A stretch of DNA of 10,296 nucleotides, taken from NCBI GenBank assembly GCA_039182715.1, contig JBCDBY010000158.1:1-10296 (forward strand), read 5' to 3'. Positions 1 to 7,274 of the stretch are shown piece by piece. The position numbers and the translations under genes were made by a program. The notes beneath the pieces are model-generated. The model saw only the letters and a list, made by a program, of their open reading frames with translations. It was not told where the DNA came from and ran no database searches. Within the stretch, counting starts at the first letter, position 1; each line of letters begins with the position of its first letter. Source of the stretch: JBCDBY01 sp039182715 (lineage in GTDB: Bacteria > Planctomycetota > PLA2).

Positions 1-723
1 ACGCCTGATCCTCGCGTCGTCAACTTCGATCCGCAGGTCGTGCGGATGAACCTCAACGGCCAGATCGTGACGATGCTACGCACGCCGGACATCGACGCGC
101 GACTTGGCATTGGCGAAGGTGCGCCCGCCGCAGCGCCGCAGTCCTCGGTGGACCCCGCGATCGTCCAGGCGGTTCGCGCTGCGGTCGCTCCACTTCAGAA
201 GCAAACGAGCAACGAAGCGCTGCTCGCACAGGGCGCCAGCCGACCCGGTGGCGTGCTTGTTCGCGGAACGGGCGCACCGGAAGGCGGCGCCCCCAACTTC
301 GAACGCATTCGCGGGCTCGAAGGGCAGGCGTTCGACGACGCGCTTGGCGGACTCACCCCGGAGCAGCTCTCCGCGTTCACGCTTCAGCAGATTCAGCCGT
401 CTCTCTCCAGCTTCGAGCGGAGCGCTCCCGCAGCAGCGCCGACGATCCCGGCAGCAAGCCTGATGACCCAGGCCGCAACCGCGTCGCCACCGATTGCGGC
501 CGGGGGGATCCCAGCACCGCAGGCGCCGGTCACTAGTTCTGCGCCTATACCAGCTAGTTCCACGACTAGCCCGGAAGCCGTACGCGTCGACGCAGCCGGG
601 GCGCTTCGACCACGAGCGCCGACCGGTGGGAGCGGCGCGTTGATGGATCTTCGGCGCGCGCGAGAGCAAGCGGCGGTTCCAACGGCCACGCTCGTCGAGC
701 GGGCGCTTCGGGGAGGTTCGTAG
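1..723 (+). CDS. Ala/Pro-rich putative virion protein, probably 5'-truncated by the window edge
   Basis: The frame is open from the first base with no stop, so the start probably lies outside the window. In-window candidates are GTG at 40 and ATG at 46, but neither has a well-spaced Shine-Dalgarno sequence, and the residues before them (VVNFDPQ) read like normal protein. About 240 codons are visible. The first third is mixed. A helical stretch follows (DPAIVQAVRAAVAPLQKQ), then a segment with PEQLSAFTLQQIQPSL, and then a long Ala/Pro/Ser/Thr-rich, probably disordered C-terminal half. No catalytic motif, membrane segment or signal peptide is seen. The stop overlaps the next gene's GTG by one base (TAGTG). 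Lying directly upstream of two large helical proteins, it could be the first of a set of internal virion proteins, but I do not recognise the family. The existence of the gene is well supported; its role is not. Confidence 0.75.
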   Translation, partial: TPDPRVVNFDPQVVRMNLNGQIVTMLRTPDIDARLGIGEGAPAAAPQSSVDPAIVQAVRAAVAPLQKQTSNEALLAQGASRPGGVLVRGTGAPEGGAPNFERIRGLEGQAFDDALGGLTPEQLSAFTLQQIQPSLSSFERSAPAAAPTIPAASLMTQAATASPPIAAGGIPAPQAPVTSSAPIPASSTTSPEAVRVDAAGALRPRAPTGGSGALMDLRRAREQAAVPTATLVERALRGGS

Positions 724-2519
724 TGCCGGATCCCGAGTTCATCGTCACGCCGGAGGGCCAGCGCCTTCGCATCGAGACGCAGCAGGTCCCCGGCTTCGGC
801 CCGGTGCGTATGGTCCGACCCGACGACGTGCCGCGTGCAATCGGCGAAGCTGCGCGCACAGCGGGCGCGACGGACGAAGCGATCCAGGCGGCCGGTGGTG
901 TTGCTGCGACCGCGGGACGCGTCGCGGGTGACGTCGCGCGTCTCGGCGAGCGCGTCGGTGTCGTTCCCCAAGGCGGCGGCGCGATTCTGGACCGGGTCGG
1001 CGAGGAAGCGGGTCGGCTCATCCGGCGGCCAGCGGAGACCGCCGCGGACGCTGCCCTTGCGCTGACACAGCCGGGTATCAGCGCCCAGGCGGTGCTGGAC
1101 GTCCGAGCGGGCATGCAGGCGGCGGAGGGCGTCGCGGCGTCGCAGGGCGTTCAGCCTCCGGCCCCGCTCGGCGACGGGGAAGGCGTTCGGTTTTCGGGCA
1201 GCACGTCGTCTTCTCTCGGCGAGGTGGTGACCCGGACGATTCCTGGCGATCCCGAGGTAGGCCCCGCGGACGCGGCGGGGTTGCGAGGTGTCGCCGCGGA
1301 TGCTCGAGCGCGGGCTGAAGATCAGGCGGGGCAGAGCGCCGCAATCACAGACGACATCACCCGATTGCAAGAAGAGGCAGCCGACGAGCTCGACCGGGTG
1401 AACGACGACTTCGGCATCCGTCAAGCCGAGGCGAAGGCGGCAGCTGACGAGGCGGTTGCGTCGTTTCGGCAACAGCTCGCGGGCATCGAAGCCGGTCAAA
1501 TCGATCCGAACCGATGGTGGGGACGACAGGACACCGGAGCGCGGCTGATGTCGATTGCCGCCACGACACTCGCCGGCCTTGGTGGCTTCTTCAAGGGCGA
1601 CGGAAGCAACCCGGTACTCGCGAGGATTGAGGCCGAAATCGACGCCGATCTCGACGTCCAGGAACGCGACCTTGGGCGCGCGGAGCGAGCGCAGACGCAG
1701 GGCGTCCAGGGTGCTCAAACGCTCATGCAGTATTTCTTTCGGGAGCAGCAGCAGATCCCAGCCGCTCGAGAGTCAGCGGCGGCCGTCGCGATGAGCTCCT
1801 TTGCGCAGCGCATCCGCGGCCTCGCTGAAGAGTCGCAAGACATCGAGCGCCAGCGCCAGCTTCTCCAGTTCGCCGAGCAGCTCGAGTTTCGTGCCGAAGA
1901 GCGCGAGTTCGCGGGACTCCAGGCGATCGCGAACATCAACGCGCAGCGCCGTCGACGTGCGCGAACCGTGACCCGCATCCGCACGCAGGATGGACGGCTG
2001 ATTACGCCGAGCGAGGCTCAGGGCGACCCACAGGCATTGCGGTTCATCTCCACCGAGATGCGGAAGATTGCGCCCGCGCAGGACGCGGCACGTCGCCTAC
2101 GGGGGTCGCTGAGCCAGTTTGGCGAGGACATTCCGGGGGTGGGCCGCGGGATTCGGCTTGCGGAAGCGCTCTCGAATCCGTCGTTCGTCCAGTTCTTCTC
2201 GAGCCCCGAGGGGCGCCTTGTGCGACAGCGAATCGGAAACCTTTTCGCGCAGTTCATCCGCGCGGTCTCTGGAGCGCAGGCCGCCGAGGCAGAGGTGGAG
2301 CGCCTCCAGTCCATCGTTTCCGGCTCGATGACGCCCGCAGAAGTTCGCGAGGGTCTCTCGATCGTACAGAGCTCCCTCGGAGCTATCGAAGAGACGATCG
2401 CCGCCGCCGACCCGGTATCGTTTGAGGCCTTCCAGCGCAATCGCGCGGCGGCGCGCCGTCGCGGAATCGGTCGCGGCCCCGATGTGCCGAGCGTCCGCCG
2501 CGCAGGAGAAGGCCAGTGA
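723..2519 (+). CDS. Helical/coiled-coil putative internal virion (DNA-ejection) protein
   Basis: This is a 598-aa protein starting at GTG 723, which overlaps the upstream TAG and follows a GGGGAGG (710-716) at 6-nt spacing. Residues 1-35 look beta-like. Residues 36-145 are Ala/Gly-rich helix, 150-185 a Gly/Ser/Pro linker, and 190-258 a charged coiled coil. A conspicuous block at 260-312 reads IDPNRWW, a hydrophobic Gly-rich stretch, then SNPVLARIEAEIDADLDVQE. Long helices fill 313-420 (many Gln, Glu, Arg), with an RRRRAR cluster near 409-414. The C-terminal part (490-575) has SPEGRLVRQRIGNLFAQF then RAVSGAQ, a signature I have seen in large uncharacterised phage virion proteins. No enzyme motif is visible. 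Its size and its position before a still larger helical protein resemble gp15-like ejection proteins of podoviruses. That role is inferred from architecture; a tail or scaffold role is not excluded. Confidence 0.85.
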   Translation: MPDPEFIVTPEGQRLRIETQQVPGFGPVRMVRPDDVPRAIGEAARTAGATDEAIQAAGGVAATAGRVAGDVARLGERVGVVPQGGGAILDRVGEEAGRLIRRPAETAADAALALTQPGISAQAVLDVRAGMQAAEGVAASQGVQPPAPLGDGEGVRFSGSTSSSLGEVVTRTIPGDPEVGPADAAGLRGVAADARARAEDQAGQSAAITDDITRLQEEAADELDRVNDDFGIRQAEAKAAADEAVASFRQQLAGIEAGQIDPNRWWGRQDTGARLMSIAATTLAGLGGFFKGDGSNPVLARIEAEIDADLDVQERDLGRAERAQTQGVQGAQTLMQYFFREQQQIPAARESAAAVAMSSFAQRIRGLAEESQDIERQRQLLQFAEQLEFRAEEREFAGLQAIANINAQRRRRARTVTRIRTQDGRLITPSEAQGDPQALRFISTEMRKIAPAQDAARRLRGSLSQFGEDIPGVGRGIRLAEALSNPSFVQFFSSPEGRLVRQRIGNLFAQFIRAVSGAQAAEAEVERLQSIVSGSMTPAEVREGLSIVQSSLGAIEETIAAADPVSFEAFQRNRAAARRRGIGRGPDVPSVRRAGEGQ

Positions 2520-5308
2520 TTCGCGCGTTCGACGCAGCAGGCCAGCCGATCGAGCTCGAGCCCGAAGAGGCGCAGCGGCGCTTTCTCGCGGGCGAAATCC
2601 AGTTCCGGCGTGGCACTCGCGTTCCGGTTCGCATGCCCGACGGCGGCGTCGGCAGCGTTGCGGCGGAAGAGCTCGGCGACGCCCTGCAGGGGAACTTTGC
2701 GCTGGCAGGAGACGCAGAGCTCGCCGAAGCGGAATCGCGGGCGCGCACTGGAGATCAGGCCGGTCTCGCCGCGGGCGAAGGCTTCATTCGCGGGGCGACT
2801 GCGGGGCTCTCGGATGCGGCGTCTGCGTCCGACGATCCGATCCTTCGTCTTGTCGCGCGCTCACCACTCATCGCGACGGGCCTCGACGACGACCCCTCGG
2901 CGCTCGTTGAGCCGGAGCGACTACAGCGAGAGATCCAGGAGCGCCAGGAAGAGAACCCTGTCGCGGCGGCCGCGGGCGAGGTTGGCGGTGTGCTCGCAAC
3001 GGCTGTTGCACCCAGCGCCGCGGCGGGACGCGCAGCGACGGCCGCAGAGCGCGCAGCGCTTGGAATCTCCGGGGCGGGCGAAGCGGTGGAGCAAACGCTT
3101 GTCCGCGAAGGTGCGGGGCGACTGGCGCGGGCGGGTGCCGTTTCAACGGGCGCCGCCGTCGAGGGCGCCCTCGAGGAAGTCGGCCGCGAGATTGGGCGCA
3201 CGTCGCTCGCCGACGAGGAGCTTACCGGCGAGGCTGTCGCGGGCGCGGCGACGCGGGGCGCGATTCTCGGATTCGGGGGAGGCGCCGCGTTTGCCGCAGG
3301 GGCCGCAGCCGCGCGGCCTGTCGTGCGAGGTCTTCAGCGCGCGGTGAGCAGCGAGAGCGTCGACCAGACGTTGGGGGAGCTCGCGGTCGGAAGCCTTCGC
3401 CCGACGGCCGCGCAGGTCGGCCGACTGCAGGGCCGCAACATTGACGTTGCCGACGTCGGAAACATGCTGCTCGACGCGGACCTCATCTCGCCACGGATCG
3501 GGAGGGGCGAGCTCGTGGAGCGCATCGACGGGCTCCTCGACGGTGACTTGGGGCCGCGGATCGGAAACCTCCTCGACGAGCTCGACGCATCGGCGCCCAC
3601 CGCGGCCCGCATCGACGCTGGCCGACTGGCGCAGCGCATTCAGCGCGAGGTGTTCGAGGAGCTTGAGGGTCCGCTACAGCCTGCATTCGTCGGCCGACTC
3701 CGCGCGCAGCTCGACGAAGTGCTCGACTCGCGCGCGGGTGGCGTCACCGAAGACTTTTTGACCGAGGAAGAGCGGGGTCTCCTCGAGTTCTTCGAGGTGC
3801 TCGACCGCGAGGCGACGGAGCAGATCCGACGTGTACGCGACACCCCGGACGCCGAGCTTCTTCGCGGTGCCGATCCCGACGCCATCGCGCCACCTCGAGG
3901 AGAGCCAGACGTTGCAGGTACGGCGCCGGCACGACGAGGCGCCGATCCTGCGGAGGCCGCATCCCGACGAGAGGCGGCTCGCGCCGAGGACATCCGCGAG
4001 TTTGCCGACGAGCTCCAGCAGCGGGGCGTTCGGTCTCGCCAAGAACTTCGCGATCGCGCCCGTGGGCGTGCGGCCGCGCGACAAGAAGCGGCGCTGCGCC
4101 TTGGCTTCCGCGAAGCGCATGGGCTCCGGCGCGCACTCGACAAGCAAATCTTCGGCTCCCGCTTTGGGAACTTGGAGCAGATGACGCCCGCGCAGGCGGC
4201 GATGCACTCGGCCAGGCAGATCATCAACGAAGAGATCTCCGCGGCGATGCAACGCGCGGAGCGAGCGGCCGGCGGCGACTCTGCGCTTCGCGGGACGCTC
4301 GAGTCCTGGCGCGACACGAACCGCCGCTACCAAGGGTTCGTTTGGGCGCGGGAAGTTGCGCGTCGCTCTCACGCCCGAGAGTTCGCCCAGGAGCTCAACC
4401 GCACCGGTCTCGACTTCGGGCTCGCCCCCGCGCTCGCGCTCGTGACAGGCAACCCGGGCTTGCTCGTGGTCGGATGGCTCGGCGGCCGCGTGAACCGCTG
4501 GATGCGGGCGAACGGCAAGGCTGTCGCAGCCGCCGGTGGGCGCTCGATTACGCGACGCCTGGGACTGGTCGAAGCGCGAAAGCAGGCAGAGCGCGCCGCG
4601 GACGACGCGGCCGAATCGTTCCTCGGGCGAGTCCGGCGAGCCGCACGCGTTCCCGCGACGACCAAGGCGCGGATCCTCGGGTTGCAGGCGTTCCGCGACA
4701 AGGCCGCAGCGATTGGGCGAATGCCGACTACGCCCGAATCGCTCGACATCGAGACCGCGGATCGCATCGCCGTTCACGAAATCGCAGAGGAGAGCCTTGG
4801 CGCCGCGACGTCGTACGCGATCGCGAAGCTTCGCGCCGCACAGGTCCTCAAGGATCGGCTGCCGGTGGGGCGCCCGGAGCTGCTCTCCGACACCGAGCGC
4901 GCGTCCTTCATGCAGTTCGCCGAAGCGGTGGAGCGGCCGTTTGAGGTGCTTGCGCGCGCATCAACGGGACGCGTGAGCTTCGACCACGTCGACGGAATCC
5001 GTGCGGCGTATCCCCGCCTCTATCAGCGCCTTGTCTCCACCGTGGCCGAGCGAATGGAGCTCGCGCGCCAGAAGGGCGAGCCGGTCCCGTACCAGCAGCG
5101 CGTGCGGATGAGCCTTCTTTTCCCAGAGCTCGACGTTGAGCCCACGATGCGACCCGACGCGCTGCGCGTCGCCCACGAGCCGTTCCTCGAGCAAGCGGGC
5201 GGCACGCTGGGTGGATCCATCTCGCAGGGCCCGGGCCCGGCGCCGAAGCCAACGCCGCGACTCGAATCCCAACAACTCTCCCGCGCGACGCAGATCGCAG
5301 AAGGCTGA
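2516..5308 (+). CDS. Large (930 aa) putative internal virion / DNA-ejection protein
   Basis: The start is GTG 2516, overlapping the previous stop (GTGA) and preceded by AGGAGAAGG (2504-2512). Residues 1-62 form a small domain of the type seen at the N-terminus of many large phage virion proteins (FDAAGQPIELEPEEAQRRF, then PDGGVGSVAAEEL). Residues 84-100 (AAGEGFIRGATAGLSD) and Gly/Ala-rich stretches at 148-170, 206-220 and 239-268 could enter a membrane. Residues 320-450 are helical and acidic. Residues 450-485 are a Pro/Ala/Arg linker. Residues 486-630 are long charged helices including ESWRDTNRRYQGF. A hydrophobic segment at 633-657 (FGLAPALALV, then NPGLLVVGWLGG) is the best membrane candidate. 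The tail from 897 is a Gly/Pro-rich extension. I see no lytic transglycosylase or protease motif. The architecture and place suggest a gp16-like ejection protein; this is inference. Confidence 0.85.
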   Translation: MIRAFDAAGQPIELEPEEAQRRFLAGEIQFRRGTRVPVRMPDGGVGSVAAEELGDALQGNFALAGDAELAEAESRARTGDQAGLAAGEGFIRGATAGLSDAASASDDPILRLVARSPLIATGLDDDPSALVEPERLQREIQERQEENPVAAAAGEVGGVLATAVAPSAAAGRAATAAERAALGISGAGEAVEQTLVREGAGRLARAGAVSTGAAVEGALEEVGREIGRTSLADEELTGEAVAGAATRGAILGFGGGAAFAAGAAAARPVVRGLQRAVSSESVDQTLGELAVGSLRPTAAQVGRLQGRNIDVADVGNMLLDADLISPRIGRGELVERIDGLLDGDLGPRIGNLLDELDASAPTAARIDAGRLAQRIQREVFEELEGPLQPAFVGRLRAQLDEVLDSRAGGVTEDFLTEEERGLLEFFEVLDREATEQIRRVRDTPDAELLRGADPDAIAPPRGEPDVAGTAPARRGADPAEAASRREAARAEDIREFADELQQRGVRSRQELRDRARGRAAARQEAALRLGFREAHGLRRALDKQIFGSRFGNLEQMTPAQAAMHSARQIINEEISAAMQRAERAAGGDSALRGTLESWRDTNRRYQGFVWAREVARRSHAREFAQELNRTGLDFGLAPALALVTGNPGLLVVGWLGGRVNRWMRANGKAVAAAGGRSITRRLGLVEARKQAERAADDAAESFLGRVRRAARVPATTKARILGLQAFRDKAAAIGRMPTTPESLDIETADRIAVHEIAEESLGAATSYAIAKLRAAQVLKDRLPVGRPELLSDTERASFMQFAEAVERPFEVLARASTGRVSFDHVDGIRAAYPRLYQRLVSTVAERMELARQKGEPVPYQQRVRMSLLFPELDVEPTMRPDALRVAHEPFLEQAGGTLGGSISQGPGPAPKPTPRLESQQLSRATQIAEG

Positions 5309-5311
5309 TTC

Positions 5312-5725
5312 ATGAGCACCGTATCCAAAAGCGCCAACCCCGTGACCGATCGCCCCGTAGGCGAGGCGCAGGTCCGCTCTCCGCAATGCCCGCTTCCGAA
5401 GCGCGTGCTCCGCGACGACGCGACGACGACCGCGGTCAAGGTCCTCGACCTTCGGATCTGGGCGGGCCTCATCGTCGAGATCTCTTGCACCGTGGAGTTC
5501 TTCATTCTCGCGATCGAGACGAACACCCCGGCCGACGCAGTTCCGGCCGCAACGACCGTGGCGACGACCACGGCCGGAGCGCCCGACAAGAACGCACCCG
5601 CGCCGAACGTGATGGCGCGCTACGCCGCGAACACGCCGATCTCGTGCGTCGTGCACCCGGATCGCCCGTTCCTCGCGTACTCCACCGCCAGCGACGCGGC
5701 GTCCCTTCAGGTGGTGCGGCGCTGA
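5312..5725 (+). CDS. Small beta-rich phage protein of unknown function
   Basis: This is a 137-aa protein from ATG 5312, three bases after the previous stop, with AGAAGG (5299-5304) at 7-nt spacing. Residues 1-38 are polar and probably flexible. Residues 41-70 look like beta strands (AVKVLDLRIWAGLIVEISCT, then VEFFILAIET). Residues 71-97 are an Ala/Thr/Pro linker. Residues 98-137 look like further strands (PISCVVHPDRPFLAYSTAS, then SLQVV). This pattern, with strands separated by an Ala/Thr linker and an ending with 'LAY.T....LQV', is common in small beta-sandwich proteins encoded near phage tail or virion-surface genes. No signal peptide or enzyme motif is present. It lies one base from the downstream adhesin gene, so it may decorate the virion or help attach the adhesin. 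I cannot name the family. Confidence 0.85.
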   Translation: MSTVSKSANPVTDRPVGEAQVRSPQCPLPKRVLRDDATTTAVKVLDLRIWAGLIVEISCTVEFFILAIETNTPADAVPAATTVATTTAGAPDKNAPAPNVMARYAANTPISCVVHPDRPFLAYSTASDAASLQVVRR

Positions 5726-5726
5726 C

Positions 5727-6914
5727 ATGAGCCGCCGATTTGCCAGCGTTGGATTGCTGCGCCGTCCGGGAGCCCGGGGCGTCGGCGGTGGTGCGCTTGC
5801 GCCGCTCATCCCACTCATGGACTTCAACGCGGGCACGTTCACACGCGCCACGGACGCCATTCGCCGTACGTCGCCCGACGGGTCAACGGTGGAGCTCGTC
5901 GGCGTCGACGTTCTGCGTTTTGAGGATCGCGGCGACGGAGCGGGGAGCCTAGTGTTCCTCGAGAAGGCGCACACCAACGCCTTGCTCCGTACCGAGGCAC
6001 TCAATCTCGCGGGGTGGGCAAAGCTCAACTGCTCCGTCGCGAAGGACGTGATCAGTCCGCTCGAGCTCGCAAACGACGCGTTCACGCTTACGGCGACCGC
6101 TGGCGGATCGGAGGTACGCTTGTCGTCCGGCCAGCGTGGCGCGGCGAGCTGGAGTTCGCGTCACTTCTACGTCTATCTGCGCGCCGGTACGGTAGCGACT
6201 GCGAGCATCGCGATCCACGACGGCACGTCGATCGTCGCGACGCAAGACCTCGTTCTTGATTCGACGTGGCGCCGGTACGAGGTGCGCACACTCCTGAGCG
6301 GTTCCGCTCGAGGCAACTGTTACATCCGACCGCACCACGCCGCCGCGACTCCCTCCGCCGGAGACTCGATCCAGGTGTGGGGCCCGATGATGCCGCAGGG
6401 CCAAATCTCGGTGCATCACCCGGGGAGCTACGTCGAGACCGTCAATCCGGCCGAGCAGCGAGGTAACGAGCGACTTGAGCTGGCGATCGGCCAATACGAC
6501 GCGCGCGTGCTTTCCGAACCGTTTTGGTTCTACTGGGTCCCTGACTTCGCGCTGCCCGGTGACGCGTACCCAGACGACACGAGCTTCCTCTCGTTTGGCG
6601 GTCCTGCGGAAGAGATCCTCTACGCCAACAACGACGACAGGGTCCGGCTTCGCACCGGAGCGGGCCCAAGCGATACGCATTGCAACACCACGCCGCTGAC
6701 CTTCAGCCGCGGTCAGGTGATGCGCGTGCAGGTCGATCCGCCCGCCGGAACCGTCGAGGTGATCGGTGCAACGACCGGCGGCGCGCCGGACATCATCGGC
6801 TCCCCGTTCTCGTTCGCAAGCTCCGCGGTTCGCATCGGCGGACGCTTCACCGACGTGGCCCAGCACAACCTCGACGGCCGGATGAGCGTCCCGTTTCTAG
6901 GAAGGACTTCGTAA
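5727..6914 (+). CDS. Virion/tail adhesin with CBM-like jelly-roll and LamG-like domains
   Basis: This is a 395-aa protein from ATG 5727, one base after the preceding TGA. Its Shine-Dalgarno sequence is weak (AGGTGG about 12 nt upstream), suggesting re-initiation by the terminating ribosome. Residues 33-230 match the usual phage module that begins with FTRATDAIRRTSPDGSTVEL, then DVLRFED, a 'G.L.FLE...TNALLRTE' core, and ends in GSYVETVNP. This module is a jelly-roll, carbohydrate-binding-like fold found in tail fibres and structural proteins. Residues 245-395 look like a concanavalin/LamG-like sandwich (FWFYWVPDF, FLSFGG, LTFSRGQVMRVQVDPPAGTV, and AVRIGGRFTD near the end). The N-terminus is short, with no long fibre repeats, so it is probably a compact virion-surface protein rather than a long fibre. 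Its likely role is adsorption or binding to surface glycans. Domain assignment is by pattern and fairly secure; the ligand is unknown. Confidence 0.85.
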   Translation: MSRRFASVGLLRRPGARGVGGGALAPLIPLMDFNAGTFTRATDAIRRTSPDGSTVELVGVDVLRFEDRGDGAGSLVFLEKAHTNALLRTEALNLAGWAKLNCSVAKDVISPLELANDAFTLTATAGGSEVRLSSGQRGAASWSSRHFYVYLRAGTVATASIAIHDGTSIVATQDLVLDSTWRRYEVRTLLSGSARGNCYIRPHHAAATPSAGDSIQVWGPMMPQGQISVHHPGSYVETVNPAEQRGNERLELAIGQYDARVLSEPFWFYWVPDFALPGDAYPDDTSFLSFGGPAEEILYANNDDRVRLRTGAGPSDTHCNTTPLTFSRGQVMRVQVDPPAGTVEVIGATTGGAPDIIGSPFSFASSAVRIGGRFTDVAQHNLDGRMSVPFLGRTS

Positions 6915-7255
6915 TGAACGATTCGTCTTCATCGTCCCGCATGAAGGACTCCCGGCGACATGACCGGGTTTCGCGCGATCAGCCGGTCACCATCACGTTG
7001 AACGCTCGCAGCGTACTGACGGTTGTCGCGCTCCTGTGCGGCCTCGGCGGTGGTGCTACCGGCGTCGTCTCGTTCGCGCGCAGCGACGATGTCGAGCAGC
7101 TCGAAGACCAGTTCGACGAGCAGAACGAAAAGCTGATGGCCATCGACACCAGCTTGAAGCTGCTCAAGCAGAGCCAGGATCGCGACCGCCGCGACACGAC
7201 GATGGCGATCGAGCAGCTCCGGCAAGAAATCAACACACCGCGCGAGCCGCGGTGA
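6914..7255 (+). CDS. Single-pass membrane protein with coiled coil; i-spanin-like or holin candidate
   Basis: ATG 6914 overlaps the upstream TAA (TAATG) and has AGGAAGGA (6899-6906) at 7-nt spacing, which fixes the start although the frame is open further upstream. The 113-aa product has a Ser/Arg-rich basic N-terminus (residues 1-30), one membrane segment at about 33-54 (SVLTVVALLCGLGGGATGVV), and a charged coiled coil at 58-108 (DDVEQLEDQFDEQNEKL onward). The positive-inside rule places the N-terminus in the cytoplasm and the coiled coil in the periplasm. This is the topology of Rz-type inner-membrane spanins. Some single-pass phage membrane proteins next to endolysins are instead called holins. 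The next gene contains a lipoprotein-like segment, which would suit a spanin pair. The membrane topology is clear; the choice between spanin and holin is not. Confidence 0.88.
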   Translation: MNDSSSSSRMKDSRRHDRVSRDQPVTITLNARSVLTVVALLCGLGGGATGVVSFARSDDVEQLEDQFDEQNEKLMAIDTSLKLLKQSQDRDRRDTTMAIEQLRQEINTPREPR

Positions 7256-7263
7256 ACGCCAGC

Positions 7264-7269
7264 AGGAGG
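7264..7269 (+). promoter_or_regulatory. Strong Shine-Dalgarno sequence for the 7275 gene
   Basis: AGGAGG lies five bases before ATG 7275, inside the 19-nt gap that is the widest space between genes in the window. Confidence 0.8.
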
Positions 7270-7274
7270 CGCAC

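Noticed and set aside
393..1718. Long minus-strand open frame (441 codons) opposite the first two genes
   Set aside because: It is antisense to two well-supported plus-strand genes, is very Arg-rich, has no recognisable domain, and is the kind of open frame expected opposite GC-rich coding DNA.
3674..4777. Minus-strand open frame (367 codons) opposite the 930-aa gene
   Set aside because: The composition is Arg/Ala-rich without domain logic, and the plus-strand frame has a coherent helical protein and a good ribosome binding site.
5227..5238. Perfect palindrome GGGCCCGGGCCC considered as a terminator stem
   Set aside because: It has no loop and no T-run, and it lies inside a coding Gly-Pro-rich tail, where such repeats are expected from codon composition.
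4961..6085. Minus-strand open frame (374 codons)
   Set aside because: It spans three plus-strand genes, including the adhesin whose domain motifs are clear, so it is a shadow frame.
5949..6866. Minus-strand open frame (305 codons) opposite the adhesin
   Set aside because: It is antisense to a recognisable jelly-roll/LamG-like protein and has no domain of its own.
6680..6913. Upstream extension of the 6914 membrane-protein frame
   Set aside because: It lies out of phase within the adhesin gene. ATG 6914 has AGGAAGGA at good spacing and the TAATG overlap.
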